A stretch of DNA of 64,000 nucleotides from Sclerurus mexicanus. Lineage: Eukaryota; Chordata; Aves; Passeriformes; Furnariidae. The position numbers and the translations under genes are program-made. Location: the NCBI GenBank assembly GCA_013396755.1, contig VWZF01005807.1:1324870-1388869 (forward strand), read 5' to 3'. Below, in pieces: positions 1 to 13,522 of this stretch. Position 1 is the stretch's first letter. Every line of letters begins with the position of its first letter. The notes under the pieces were generated by a model that worked only from the letters and a program-made list of their open reading frames with translations, was not told the DNA's origin and ran no database searches.

Positions 1-1019
1 AGGCGACAGTGAAGAAGTGTTAAAATGTTTTCATTTACTTTAGATAAGAATCTATTTGCAAATAAGGATTTGTATAAATAATTATGCCGTCAATATTACC
101 TCACTGTTGGTATATCCTCAAAGTGCAAAAATTGGTGGAAAATAATTTTATTACTGCGATACATTTTACTTTCAAAATATAGTAATTAAAAAGAAAAGAA
201 ATGGTAAATATATTTGTAGCAAATTCAGAATTATATGATTCTTGAAGTTGTACCTTCTGTTATGAAAAATTATTTTTCCGTGTAAAAAACTGGAACAATT
301 TTCAAATTAATATATAATTTCTAATGTCTTTTTATGAGTACTATTCCAAATTTTAATCAGAATTTTTAAAGTTTTTAGATTTATTCTTGTTCTCTGAGTA
401 TAATTCTTAAACAAGGTAATAATGTACGCTTAATCAATAGCCCCAAATGCTTTCTCACATAAACAGTGCAAGCATTCTGTTGTTCTCATTCCTGTTTTCT
501 TGGGATTTTTTTCATGCATACTTCATTTAGTACGTATAAAAATGAAATTTTTTGTGTATTTTTCGTTATTTAAAAATATTACTGTCGATTGAAATATCTT
601 GCTGATTTTACTTGAGAATAATTAATAATATTACTCGTGGAAACCATTTAAATTTCTAATGCAGGCATGTACGTAAATATCATGCGTTGTCAAGAAAGCC
701 ATAATGCTCTCTTACTTGCATCTGTTCTTTATAAGAATAGATGTTAAGCAGAATATTTACTTAATATTGCAAGAGCAAAAATTAAAGTGATGCTGAAAGA
801 AGCCATACTTTAATTCCTTTCCCCAATACTTTTCTGCAATTAATTTAATAATTATTTTTCATTTTTACCTTGAACAAAGGAAGAAAATTAGTTTAGAGCT
901 AACCCATGGTATTGGAGAAATCTAGATTCTGATACAATCTTATCCACTTTTACAAGCATGTAAGCACCTTCACACAAAAACTATGCAATATGGATATTTA
1001 AGACTGGAAAAGTGGGTAT
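1..1019. other. AT-rich intronic DNA, nothing recognised
   Basis: This lies upstream of KLHL1 exon A and is presumably the preceding KLHL1 intron, since exon A begins mid-protein. It is AT-rich, stop-dense in all frames, and has no repeat family I recognise. Confidence 0.6.
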
Positions 1020-1588
1020 TGTGGTTTAACCCTAACTAGCAGCTCAGCTCCACACAGCTGCTTGCTCACCCCCCACCCCTGGTGGGATGGGAGAGAGAAT
1101 CAGAAGAGTAAAAGTGAGAAAACTCATGGGTTGAGATAAATACAGTTTAATAAGTGAAGCAAAAGCTGTGGACATAAACAATGCAAGGAACTGAACACCA
1201 AGCAGGTGTTCACCTGTCTCCAGGAATGCAGGGCTCTGTCATGTGTAGTGGTGACTTGGAAAAACACCATCACTCTGAATATGTCCCCCTTCTTCCTTCT
1301 TCCCCCAGCTTTTATGCTAAGCATGACACCATATGGTCTGGAATATTCCTTTGGTCAGTTGGGGTCAGCTGTCCCAGCTGTGTCCCCTCCCAACTTCTTA
1401 GGCACCCCAAGTCTCCTTGCTGGTGGGGTGGGGTGAGAGGCAGAAATGGCCTTGACTGTGTGTAAGCTCTGCTCTGCAATACCTAAAACAACCCTGTGTT
1501 ATCAACCCTGTTTTCAGCACAAATCCAAAACTCAGTCCCATACCAGCCAGTATGAAGAAATTTAACTCCATCCCAGCCAAAACTAGCA
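1020..1588 (+). mobile_element. Avian endogenous-retrovirus LTR, probably solo
   Basis: A GC-richer block in AT-rich intron. It opens TGTGGTTTAACCCTAACTAG and runs through a C-rich stretch (ctcaccccccacccctggtg) and the segment gtgagaaaactcatgggttg. It continues through ggtcagctgtcccagctgtg and ends near catcccagccaaaactagca. This layout, TG start and CA end included, matches a very common bird ERV LTR as I remember it. No retroviral gene follows, so it looks solo. I could not see a clean target-site duplication, so the ends are approximate. Short open frames inside it are not genes. Confidence 0.75.
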
Positions 1589-1600
1589 AACTGGTCAGAA

Positions 1601-1658
1601 AACAGGCTGTAAATTTTCAACTGAAATAAAACAGGCTGTAAATTTTCAACTGAAATAA
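1601..1658. repeat. Perfect 29-base tandem duplication
   Basis: Bases 1601-1629 are repeated exactly at 1630-1658; the unit begins aacaggctgtaaattttcaa. It starts about 12 bases past the LTR end and is not part of a longer array. Confidence 0.95.
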
Positions 1659-2907
1659 GAAAAGTAAGAAGTATGAAGAAATGGAATATATTTTCTGCAG
1701 AAAAAAAAAATAAAATCTTTTAATTATGAAGATACATCTATTTGAGCCCCGGGGAGTCTTTGAATGTGAGCTTTTGTTCCTGCCTGTATGTCAGGGAGTC
1801 AAATAACTTAATTGAATCTGCTTGTAATGCCTGGTAGGTAATCACCAAAAATGTGAGAAACTTATATGGCCTTTTGAAAAATTTGTGAGTACTAATTGGT
1901 GCTTGATTAACTAAAAGTTATTTGTTACAGCATACTTCCAAATAGTGAGTGCTAAGTCTGGGTTTTCTCTGTTCTTATTGTATTCATTTTCAGAATTTTA
2001 GTATGATTTTCCTACCATATTTTGTGACAATGTGTAGAAAAAATGATTTAGGATAAAACTTGATATAGTCAGCTTTTGGAATCATCTGGAATGTGTTAAT
2101 CTAGATTCAAAAGACTCTACATCACACACAAAATTTATTTGAGCCAACCCTTTCAAATGTTACAGAAAAAAGGGCAACACCTTTGGTATGCTGTTTAATT
2201 TCTCAACCTTATGAGACCTTCAATTACAACCAAAAAAACCAAAAAAAACAAACAAAAAAAACCACAAAAAAAGTGAGCTTACATCACTTCAAGGGAGAAG
2301 AAAAGGTTAAAATACTTTATTACCTAGATCATGAAAAGCAACATTCATTCTTTTCTAGCTAATTTTTAACAAGATTTATAATAGTATAAAATCACAGTTT
2401 CAGTGAAACATATTATTCCTGGTTTAAACATTCTTAGTGAAATTAGCATTTAAATTATCTGTCATCAATTTTATTTATGTTTTTAATAATGTCTGATGCC
2501 TACTCAATACTTGTAGAATAAACTAAAGATCTTGTTCATATCAACCATGATTTTAATCTCAGAGAAAACATAGATATATTCATTCAGGAAGAATCTTGAA
2601 TTAATTGATGCATGACCAAATTTATTCATACAGAAGTTGATCTGATTGGTATACGATTGGTAATACTAGCTTGGTATACTGTTGTTTCTACTTATAAGCC
2701 CTAGTTTAAGTGGAAATAATTAAGTTTGACATCAAGCTTCTTGGAAAAAGAAATAACAAAGCTATTTGCAATCACTACAGAATTACTCTGAAAACCTTAC
2801 TGTCTTCAAGATCAATTCACTATGAAACATTTAAATGACAGCTGCTGATCTGTTTCCAGTTGTAGAACGGTTCAGCTCTCTCAAGGAAGTCTGCCTAATT
2901 GTTTTTA
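1659..2907. other. AT-rich intronic DNA with one A-rich tract
   Basis: No coding or repeat similarity is seen apart from the A-rich tract at 2230-2272. Confidence 0.5.
2230..2272. repeat. A-rich (CAAA)-type simple repeat
   Basis: Runs of 5-8 A separated by single or double C, with no element attached. Confidence 0.85.
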
Positions 2908-3096
2908 AATCATAGAATCACAGAATGGTTTGGATTGGACATGACTTTAAAGATCATTTAGTTTCAATGCCCCTGCCATGGCCAGAGATGTCACCCACTA
3001 GACCAGATTGCTCAAAGCCCCATCCAACCTGGCCCTGAACACTGCCAGGAATGGCACATCCTCTTCTGTGGGCTGCCTGTTCCAGTGTCTCATAAT
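2908..3096 (-). mobile_element. CR1 LINE 3' end fragment
   Basis: On the + strand it begins aatcatagaatcacagaatg followed by gtttggattgga, the reverse complement of the CR1 3' terminus with its short terminal repeats. It continues with the diagnostic 3' UTR text (ccactagaccagattgctca, catccaacctggccctgaac) and stops after the tgttccagtgtctc segment. It is a 5'-truncated insertion, as expected for target-primed LINEs. Confidence 0.92.
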
Positions 3097-6000
3097 GAAA
3101 CAGAAAAAAAATTAAATTACTTAAATCACTGTTATCCTTATCCTGTAAGTTTAACATATTTTAAATAAGAATTTTCAACATTATTAAACAATAGTCTTTA
3201 TAACAAGAGGCATTTTATCCAACAGAAGTAGCTCAGAGTTTACTGGTTTTGTCAAAAAAGAAGTGGCAATTTTTGGGGGACTTTTTTTTCTTCATGTTTG
3301 CAGTGGAATATAAATAGCCTAACTGATTTTTCTTAAAGTGGGTGTATTTATATATATAGTTTTTATCAGAAGAGTAATTAAGTTGAAATCTGCAGTTACA
3401 ATAATATTACAAGCATTTCTTGCAATTGTTTTATAGACAGAAAATACAAAGTGTCGAAAAAGTATTCATTTCAGCACATTAGACAACTGAAATATTTGCA
3501 TTCATATGTCAATATTATGATGTTGAAATAATGGCCTCCACCAGCTTTAGACAGATGAAAAGTTCTCTAATTGGAGTTCTGTCCATAGAAACAGAATGTG
3601 TCCTAACAGCTAGAGCAGTGTAAGCATGATAAGACTTCAAAAGTATACTGAGAACTAACTTTATAGAAACCTTCAAATTTGTATTTTTATACTTCCCAGA
3701 AATTTCCATGAACCCTGTATTTGCCTTTCATTTTAATCTGAACAAAGCACAATCATGACCTTACATTTCAGAAGTCTCTATTCTTTCTTGGTAGCTTCAT
3801 TACTATGATCATCAACAACAACCATCCGTAACAAATCTGTACATGGAAGACTCATAAAAGGACAATGATGGCTAATCAAATATTTCTCTTGAAAACCATT
3901 CAATATGCAAACTTTCAGATTTTTCTTTCATATGGTAATGTGTTTCTCTGACTCAAGGTTGTCAAGTGACTTCAGATATATTTTGGATCAAGAAAGAGAC
4001 TTGGCTTTGTTAAATGAAATATGCCATAAAATCCACATTTCATTTATTCACAATTCATTTAAAAGACTTCAAACTTTTTGTTCTTCTGTTACAATTATTA
4101 ATGCTATTAAGATAATTCTAATCCTCTATTCCACATGACATTGGCATGTAAGTTTCTAAGGGCACAGGACTCTAGGGTTTTTCACAGGGAGAATGCATCT
4201 AGATACTGGGATAGGTTTTAGAGAACTGGAAGTTGCTTTCTGTCTGTAATAAAATTATTGATTGGATATTAAATTTAATACTAATCAGGGTATAGAATAA
4301 TTGTATGTTGTTAAGGACTATTCAAGATTATAAATCATAATAGATAGACATGGGCAGATAGATACCACATAATGCATAATTTGGAATGATGCTGTTCATT
4401 TTGTGGCAGCAACTATCTGTTGGATTACAGACAAAAAATATTGCAGGTCCTTGTTATTTAGCTTTGGCATGCAGGGAGTACCTTCTCATGTTGTTCACTT
4501 TTATAGCCCTGAGATCTGTCCTAGAGGAAATACCTATGTTTTTTGGGGGGGTTTTTTTTTGGGGTTTTTTTTTTTTTTTTTAGTGTTAGGAATCCAATGA
4601 CATTTAATCATCTCCCCTTTTGGATAATTATTGTGTCTGAGGCACATACCAGGGTGATAGAAGTTGAGGTTTAGTTCATCCTGACTGAGTGAATATTGTC
4701 ACATCTCACACTTTTCACAAGGAGGAAAGTTCTACCTAAAAAAAACAGGGATTGTTCTATGCCTCTTCATAAGTATGAGATTACTATGAAGGTTTTGGTG
4801 AGGCAGTTCTTTGCCTCTTCCATTGCCTTCTGATCTCTTCCCAGAGTAGAGTCCAGGAAAGGAGAGGGTGGCTATTTTTTTCCCAGGCAGGTGGTATCCT
4901 CTTTGTCCCTAGTAGTGGCTAAATTTCACCCTAGATGACACATGTTCAACAGGGTAGAAAGAAACCCATCCCATCTCTCAGATGATCAGTTGTGTAGAAT
5001 ATGTGGGATTTAGCTTAATATAATTCAAATCAACTATTCAAAACACTTCAATTGTAGCTGCAAATCACTTTCATAACTTTTCTCAATTTTCTTCTGTGGG
5101 AGATATGTCAGGAAGCAGCAAATGCAGAGATGCTCCCCAAGGAAACAAGGTGAGAGCTGAAGGTAAGCAAGGCAGGCAGCAATCGCTGCAGTCCCATGGT
5201 GCACCCACTGTCAGTCAGTGTACTGGTACCAAAACTCCTCCTTTTGTGCTCATTAGACTTGACTTTCCTCTTGGCAGTACTTGAGTACTTGACACTTCAG
5301 ATCTCAAAGTGAATGTGTTTCACTGAGTTGAAACATGCTTGCTCTCTGCAGCATGGTGTTGAAAGTAACTTGGAAGTGAAAGGAGAAAGGAGAAGGAGAA
5401 GTCCTTTCTGAGAAAGGATTTGTTGGGGGTTTTAACTGGGAAAAATGAGAAACATGATGACACAAAGTTATGAAAAATTTTTGGCATATTGCTAGTCTCA
5501 GAAGTTCTAGCCATGCTAAAATTGACTATGCTGGAGTAACAATGATTAGCTCAGATCTTCCAAGAAGTGACAGCTCTGTGAATTTCCACGTTACAAAGCT
5601 CAACAATCTTCATTTAATGTCAAATAAAATTCTGTCTTAATGAAGTATGTTATAACCATGGAAGAGCTAGCTGAACATAATATGGTTTTCAGGGAAACAT
5701 CCTTATTAACTGAGTTTCCTGATCAAGTGCATCCTGATTTAATAAAAATGTATTGATGATCCTGATATAATAAGATAACTATGGAGTAGAAAAAACTTTG
5801 AAGCAGATCATTGGGATTTAGACAACATGAAACAGTTAGATATCTGTGACTTCTGCTTTCTAAATAGTAGCTTCAATTTCAGTTTCTTCTTTTTTCCCCT
5901 CACTCACAGGGTTTAGCGTTTAGGAGTCTCAGAAAAAATGGTGTTTGTCAGAAGTCAGCCCATGTGCTTAAAAAAGTGAGTAGGAGGAAGGAATTAACAT

Positions 6001-6971
6001 TTTTCTTAAAATTATTGTTCCGATATCTTAACAGTTGGGAAAAGAGAGTGGAATAGTATGTTTTACATCATGCAATGATTTTTTTTTTTTAACTGTTATT
6101 TTTATAGTAGGTTAGGGTAGGCTTTTTGATAAAAAAAAAGGGGTTTATTATTTGGACACTGACTCATTTTTATTTCTGAGGGGAAAGGAAAACAGGTTTC
6201 TCTCTGCTTTATTTTTTTATTTTCATTTCTAAGATGAGTTTCTAATTGGAAAGAAAAAAACATTCAGCTTTTATTTGTTCTTGGTGCATGAGATCTCGGG
6301 ATTTTGGGACAGAAGGGTGTTCACAGATTATTACTGCTTTATTTGAAACACCTGGAAGCTCATCTGAAAGATCTCAGAGATAAATACTTGCTTTAAGAGT
6401 CTAGGCATATTTTGGAACCTCTGAATAAAGAAGCAGCAATATGAATTTGCATTACTATTGTTGGACTTTGATCCTTACTGATACAATAAGCTTGCCATAA
6501 AGACCCTTGACATCAATTCCATTAATTCCATTAAGCTTTAGAAAGTATATGTAACTTAATATTATCTCAAATTTGTGCAGAGAAAACTGATAATTTGATT
6601 CTTTAGCTCTCTTGTTCCTGTATTCTGTTAAGTTAGTGTAGACAGCACACTGTTTAGTTCAGTAGTCATATATGTACATTAAATAATTTTGCAAGAGAAG
6701 GCATCGTCCTGCCTAAAATCTGAACATGATTTGTCTTCAGGTCTTTTATTTTTTAGTCTACCGAGCAGCGTACCAAACACTTTAAAGGAAAAATAAAAAC
6801 ACAAAAAAGAATATGTAAAAAATCTTAACAGTATGAAGTAAAAATTAACCTAGTGTTCTGAAATATGCTTAACACCACTGCTTATTAGCATATTTTAATA
6901 TTCTTATTTAGTGTCATTACTTGCATCATAACCAGAACAGGCATACACAAACACACAGAAACCTTTATTGC
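3097..6971. other. AT-rich intronic DNA, nothing recognised
   Basis: Stop-dense in all frames. A T/G-rich simple tract lies at 4539-4581. The segment around 5090-5290 is slightly richer in G and C but matches nothing I know. Confidence 0.5.
4539..4581. repeat. Poly-T tract interrupted by G runs
   Basis: T runs broken by a run of seven G (4545-4551) and one of four G (4561-4564), then about 17 T. It is low-complexity and prone to sequencing error. Confidence 0.85.
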
Positions 6972-8640
6972 AGAATTATAGAATGGCTTGGGTTGGAAAG
7001 GGACCTTGAAAATCATCTAATTCCAACCTGTCTGCAATGGGCAGGGACACCTTCCACTAGACCAGGTTGCTCAGAGACACATCCAGCCTGGTCTTGAATG
7101 CTTCCAGGGATGAGGCATCCACAAATTCCCTGGGAAACCTGGTTCAAGTGCCTTGCCACCCTCACAGTAAAGAATTTTTTTTTTCCAATATCTAACCTAA
7201 ATCTACTCTCTTTCAATTTGAACCCATCATCCTGTCACTACAGCCTCTGTAAAAAGTCTTGCCTCATCTTTCCTGTAAGTTCCTTTCAGGTATTTGAAGG
7301 CAGCGATCAGGTGAACCTGAAGCCTTCTCTTTTCCAGGTCAAGCAATCCTAACTCTCTGCTATTCCTCATAGGAGAGGTGCTCTATCCCTTTGATCAGTT
7401 TGGTGGCTCTCCTCTGGACTCACACAGGTTCATGTCCTTCCTGGCTGGGGGCCCCAGAGATGGATGCAGCACTCCAGGTGAGGTCTCACCAGAGCAGGGT
7501 AGAGGGGCAGAATTGCCTCCCTCAGTCTTCTGGCCACACAGCTTTTGATGCAGCCCAGAGTACAATTGCCTTTCTGGGCTGCAAATGCACATTTCTGGGT
7601 CATGTCCAGCCTCTCATCCACCAGCACACCCAAGTCTTCTCAGCAGGGCTGCTCCCCATCTGTTCATCCCTCAGCCTGTATTAATATTGAGGGTTGCCCC
7701 AACCCAGGTGTAGCACCTTGCACTTGGTCTTGTTAAACTGCATGAGATTCCCATATGCCTACTTCTCAAGCTCGTCTGGGTTTCTCGTCAGGTTTGCCAT
7801 CCCATCCTTCAGGTGTGTCAACCCCACCACTCAGTTTGACGTCATCTGCAAACTTGCAGAGGGTGCCCTCAATCCTTCCATGTCATTAAAGAAGATATTA
7901 AATAACACTGATCTGAATATAGACTCTTGAGGGACACCACTCATCACTGATGTCCATCTGGACTCTGAGCCTTTGGCATCTACCCTCTTTATAGTTCCCA
8001 CCAGTTCCTAATCCACCTAATAGTCCACCCATCAAATCCATCGCTCCCTATTTGGAGAGAAGGATGTTATGGGTGACCATATCAAATGCTTTACAGAAGT
8101 CCAGATGAGAAGACATCTGTCTTACCTTGTCCTCTGATGTAGTTACTCCGTTGTGGAAGGCCATTAGGTTGGTCATACAGGATTTTCCCTTGCTGGAGCT
8201 GTACCTGTCCTCCATGTGCACAGCTTCTAGGAGGATCTGTTCCATGATCTTCCCAGGCACCAAGGTGAGACTGACAGGTTATTAGTTCCCAGTGTCGTCC
8301 CTTTTTCCCTTTTTAAAGATATTTCCTTTTTCCAGTCACCCAGGACTTCCCCGACTGCCATGACTTTTTGAATATTGCAGAAAGTGGCTTAGCAACTTCT
8401 TCCAGACTCTGGGATGCATCTCATTGGGTCTGATAGACTTGTTCACATTTAGGTTCCGCAGGTGGTCATGAAGCTGATCTTCATCTAAAATGGTAGAGAC
8501 TTTGCTCCCCCAGTCCCCACCCTACTGCCCATCCACTCAGAAGGTGTGGGAAGAGAGATTGCCACTGAAAAATGAGGCAAAAAACTTAAGTACCTGAGCC
8601 TTCTCCTCATCTACTGTTACTTGTTCACCTTCTAGTAAAC
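6972..8640 (-). mobile_element. CR1 LINE, about 1.7 kb of 3' part including decayed RT
   Basis: This is the longest CR1 copy in the window. On the + strand it starts at the reverse-complemented 3' end (agaattatagaatggcttgg) and runs through the 3' UTR into the C-terminal reverse transcriptase region. Minus-strand fragments include GVLVDERLDMTQKCAFAAQK near 7570-7630, LVRPHLECCIHLWGPQ near 7450-7500, and DFCKAFDMVTHNILLSK near 8048-8100. The last is the conserved RT stretch normally containing KAFDTVPHNIL. Frames are broken by stops and shifts, so it encodes nothing functional. The 5' end is truncated (approximate). It lies antisense to KLHL1. Confidence 0.95.
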
Positions 8641-10685
8641 AAAATGCTTGCTTTTAATTTCTTGATAATCTGAAGTTTCACACCCCTTCCACTGATACCA
8701 TGGGTGGCAAGATTATAAGGATACACTGTTTGGAAAGTTGTTAAAAATAATAGCTTAAATACTTTCCTGAGAATTGTGTTTTCCTCTACGTGCTAGGGAC
8801 GGTTAATAAATCTGAAAACTAATTAGACTCTAACCATAAGACTCAATTTTCTTTATGTTCAATGTAGATTAAGAAATACTAAAAAAAAAATCCAGTGATT
8901 ATTCTACTGTTCTTGTACTGAGATTAGTTCATTAATACTAAGTGTAAAACCATATAGAAATGCTATATTTTATTTAATGCCATTACAGTCAGTGTGAAAA
9001 TACTCACAGCTATGAGTGAGGAAAGAGAATAGAATCTTGATATTTAATATCATGAAATTAGATGGGAAGATCATTTATGTTAGATCAGAGAGCAGTATAC
9101 ACTTTAAAGCACTTATTGATAACTTTTTAAGTGACTGCTATTTTGATTAAAAATAGCAGACTCAGAGCTGGCCACTTTCCTGAAAAAAGAAAAAAAAAAG
9201 TCAATATCAAAGTTAAGAATATTTTCAAGTATTATTTATTTTATGTGCAATTTATTTGCAAATGTTTATATCAAGCTATTAACCTCAACCATGTGTAGTG
9301 AGCCCTTTTAAAAATATTGTTATCCAGGAACAAAAATGTATCTGCCTATTTTTTTTTTTTAATGTGTCTATTTATGTTCAGTCTGTGTCTCATACTGTTT
9401 TAAAAAAATTCTTGACAACCCAGCATCTTGAGACCTCAGCTTCGAGATACTTATATTGTAGACGGAAATACATATTGTTTTAATCTGACCACAGTACCGA
9501 GGCCTGTTTAGTGAAGTTGGTTTTTCATAAGAGGCTTTTTTCTTGTTAAAATTATCTAGACCCAGGCAAGTGTGTTTCTAAGGGGTAAGACTTCAATATC
9601 GGATAATTTTATATATGATATTGACTATCTCTTAATGAATTTCTCTGGTCAAAGGAGTATATAGATCAGCAGAAACAAAGTAGTTGAAAAGATACATATA
9701 CGCTAGGAAGACACCAGAATGGAAGTTACAAATTCAAAGGAGCAGCAGATTCAATTTAACATATTTTCTGTAATATTTTCCTGAGACTGAATTCACATTA
9801 GCTACTTTCAATATTTTTCATGTCTTTCCAGTCAGTGCTGCTGTTTCAATTTTTTTATTTTTTGTTTGTTTCTTAATACAGTAATCATGCACATTCTGTT
9901 GTTTTATAGGAACATAATAACAAATATAGTTTTGGAGAACAAATATATGGAGGGTCTTATATATCTCATTTTCCATGTAAGATGAGAAAAGTGCTTGGTC
10001 TACCAGACACAGAAAGTTGATATGACACTTTTCAAAAAGATAATCTACCTAAATGAAAGAAAGCACATGAGGCATTTATTATTGATTGAGAGAAAAAACT
10101 TCAACCTTATGCCTTCATTTGTTGATACATTAATTCAGGCTTAGCACATTGAAAGCAATTTATTCAGAGATCCTGAAAGATATTTGAATTCCTCAAAATA
10201 TATTGATGTTTCAATGCCTTTGTATCTCATCTGTCTTTTTCTTTCTTACATTTATTTTTGCTTTCATGATTGTGGGATCATTTGTCATTGGTGCATGATC
10301 TATTTGAAAACTTTTAAATAAAGCTATTAACCTGGACCATGTTCAGTGATGCTTTCTGAAAATATTCTCATCAAAGAACATAGCTCTCTTTTGCTTTCTT
10401 ATTTTTGTTCTTTTAATGTTCTTGTATCTTAACTGATAAAACAACATCATTGTGTTTAGTCCATAGTTTTAGTGATAAAAAAAAAAAAAAAAGTTTGGTT
10501 AGGCTTCTTAGTTGTACATGGGTGGTATAGCATATATTCACTGGAGCATTTCCTTTCACATCTAAGGAGAAAACATGAATATTAGGATTACTATGGTGAA
10601 GAAATGTATTATTTATGTAGTCCTTGTGCAAACTAATGGCTTGCAAACCTATGGTTTCCTTTGTATTACCTGTTCCCTCTGCAAA
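8641..10685. other. AT-rich intronic DNA, nothing recognised
   Basis: No exon or repeat family is recognised; there are only short A or T runs. Confidence 0.5.
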
Positions 10686-10935
10686 AGAATAGAACAGAAC
10701 AAAAAAGAACAGAATAGAATAGTTCAACTGGAAGTGATCTACAGATATCATCTAGTCCGACTGACCACTTCAGGGCTGACCAAAAGTTAAACCACGTTAT
10801 TAAGGGTATTATTCAAATACCTCTTAAGCACTGCTTGGGGCATTGGCCACCTCCCTAGCAAACCTTTCTGTAAAGAAATGCTTCCTAATGTAAATTCCAC
10901 TGTTTTCTGTGAACCTAGGGGCTTTGTGTATTGCT
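10686..10935 (-). mobile_element. CR1 LINE 3' end fragment with terminal repeat tail
   Basis: It begins on the + strand with a degenerate agaac/agaat repeat (10686-10722), the reverse complement of the CR1 terminal short-repeat tail. Then comes gttcaactggaagtgatcta, catctagtccgactgaccac and cttcagggctgaccaaaagt. It belongs to the same CR1 subtype as 30160-30735. It ends near the aaatgcttcctaatgtaaat segment. Confidence 0.9.
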
Positions 10936-12732
10936 ATGCTAAATTATCACACTTTTAGTCTTATTCCTCCTCCCTAAAACTAGTTCAGTTAGTTTGTGGT
11001 AAAGGATCTTTGTACCTTTTCACATTGTCTTCTACTTTCTCTTTTCCTCTCCCATCTTTTTTTATACCCCAACTGTTTTTTCTCTTTTATTATATGGATA
11101 TTTTATGGTACCAGATATTCAGGAATGAAACATGATGTATGCTGTCATCTGAAATGTACCAGTGGTTTTCAATACACAATAGACAGCTTAAAACAACAAA
11201 TCCTGCTAAATAGATGCTAATGCTGTAATAACATCAACTATATTTAATCTATTTTTTGCCTGGAACATCACTGAACATTAATGTGACTCAAACTTTCCAC
11301 TCATGAGTAACCTATGGAGGACACCTCAGTCTTGCTAATTCAGACAACCAGCTTTAATTACATAAAAATACATTTTTAAAAAATCTTTTGGCTACAGCTT
11401 GTGGAATTTGTGGGAGAACAGAAAGAATTAAATACCCAGTCTCCTCAACTTAGAGGATATTTAGTTCGGCAGTTTCATAATAGAATCAAATTTTCCAGAT
11501 ACAAGAAATTTTACTGGCTGCCCCATGGCCTACAAGAATCCAAGATGTAATTAGAATTTAAATCCCTAGAATTTAAATCCTCCAGAATTCATAATAACTT
11601 TTGCATTTTTCCAATTTTAACATAGGCAATATAATTGCCTGGAGAAAAAACAATAATTAAGACAAACAAAAAAAGCCAAACGTTAAGTTTGATTTCAAAA
11701 CTATAGGTTCTGGATTGGCCGCCTTCATTCAGGAGTAAAATTTTGGGTCTATAAAATAGGAATTTCTGGAAAAGTCAGCTTCTGACTTTGTAGTCATTAG
11801 ATCCGCAGTAGTCAAAAATTCAAAATCAAAAGTTGCAAGTTATTAGAAAAGGAAAAGAAAGCACATCATTGTGCCACACAAAAGTTCATGGTTAATAATG
11901 TGTGCAGTTCTGATCCCTTCACAAAAAGAATCAAACAAAACTGAAAGGTTCAGAAAAAACTAAAGTCAGACATAGGGTGAATATGAGGGAGAATTATGTT
12001 TTCTCTAGGCTAGATGAGCCTCTCTATTCACTCCTTTTAATAAGCATATCTATTATCTGTTAGGTCATCAGCTATGCAAAAGAGTTCTGAACCACCACTT
12101 GAGATACTGTAGCATGTATTGCCTTTCTTTGAATCTGAATAGACTCATCTCATGATTGACACCTAAAATCGGAAGCAGGACACAACTGTCTACAGGTGCA
12201 ATCTTTGTATTTTAGATGTCATGGAAAAACATCTGCAAAAGGCTGACAGATTGACAAAAGACATTCGTATGTTCTTCAGCAGCCAATGAAGTCCAGATGA
12301 AATAGCTGTGAGTTCTTACAAGTAATCTAGCTTCCCATGTTTAGGCAACTGCAATACAGTTTGCTTACGTTTGCATATATGTGTCTGTGGGGAGATATAT
12401 CCTCAGACTCCAGGAGCTAATCTCACCTGCTTCCTGGCCTTCAGCTGCTTCTCTGAAAGTTATTTGGTCTCTCACATAGATGTTCTCTGAGATCTAGAAA
12501 TTTACCACACTCTACAGATATACTGTCATATGCAGTTAAAATCTGCTCTAATGTGATAGTGGAATATAAGGATCGGCATGTAGATGTAGCACTCAATTGC
12601 CTAACCATAAACGTTGAGAGTTTAATTGAATTTGGATGTGCTAATGTATCTGAGATATCTACATGGGTCTGGTAGATATGGCACAAAATCTGCATAAGCA
12701 CTGCACTCTTCTGCCCTGACATCAGTGAGGTC
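10936..12732. other. AT-rich intronic DNA, nothing recognised
   Basis: No repeat family or conserved reading frame is recognised. Confidence 0.5.
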
Positions 12733-12845
12733 ACAGAATCATTCAGGTGGGAGTAGACCTCAGGAGGTTTGTAGCCCAGCCTCCTGCTCAAAAACAGGTC
12801 AGCCATGAGGTTAGCCCAGGTGAGATCTTGAAAACTTACAGGGTC
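12733..12845 (-). mobile_element. CR1 LINE short 3' fragment
   Basis: The + strand shows cacagaatcattcaggtggg, gtagacctcaggaggtttgt and agcccagcctcctgctcaaa. This is a reverse-complemented CR1 3' end resembling the copy at 31585. It is old and diverged. Confidence 0.75.
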
Positions 12846-13522
12846 ATTTATAACATCTCAAAAACTGGTACATACAGGCAGGTGAATCAAATACATTTTG
12901 TACATTTACAACTTGCACTTATCTTCTTTCGAAATGTAATATTCTTTCAGCTGTATGCACTGAGCATCTGTTTTTGTAAATATTGATTATAGTTTTAAGC
13001 CGGTTGTAAAGATAGTTACATTATGTGCATTATTAGTCCTTTATTTTGCCAATAATGCAGCAAAACAAGATTCAAAATTTGCACAAGCAAGTTCTTTCAT
13101 ATGGTTGTTGTTAATGTTTTGTTTTGTAGTTGTTGTTGTGGGGGTTGTTTTGATTTGGTTTTAGAAATAAAAAATGTTTCTGCAAGGAAATGCTTTCTGT
13201 GTCCTTTCAGTGGTAATTTGGAAACCATTAAAAATAAGTCAGCCTACAAGAGAGCATTTAGTTTTCTTCAATGCCTTCAGTAAGAGATTAGTAAGATGGT
13301 ATTCTTAAGCGCTGGTGAAACAGCGATCTTAAAATCTTTTAAAAATCAAGTAATTACTTTTCTGTCCCATCTCAAAAAAAAAAAAAAAAGAGCCCTACAA
13401 AACCATGTATTCTACAATGAAGTGATATACTTACAGCATCCATTTGTGATCCTCTCTCATTGCATGGTATTGCTTTTCTAGGAATTTCTAGGATTTTTTA
13501 TTCACCTTCATGTCATTCACAG

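Noticed and set aside
1181..1465. Overlapping 94- and 76-codon frames
   Set aside because: Both lie inside the LTR at 1020-1588; the composition is that of the LTR, not of a gene.
4539..4581. G runs as a possible G-quadruplex
   Set aside because: Only two G runs of three or more are present; four are needed.
8048..8263. Reverse-transcriptase-like frame as a working gene
   Set aside because: It is a short piece of a 5'-truncated, frame-broken CR1 copy and is annotated as part of that element.
12441..12806. 121-codon minus-strand open frame
   Set aside because: No recognisable domain; it overlaps a CR1 3' fragment at its start and has no splice context.
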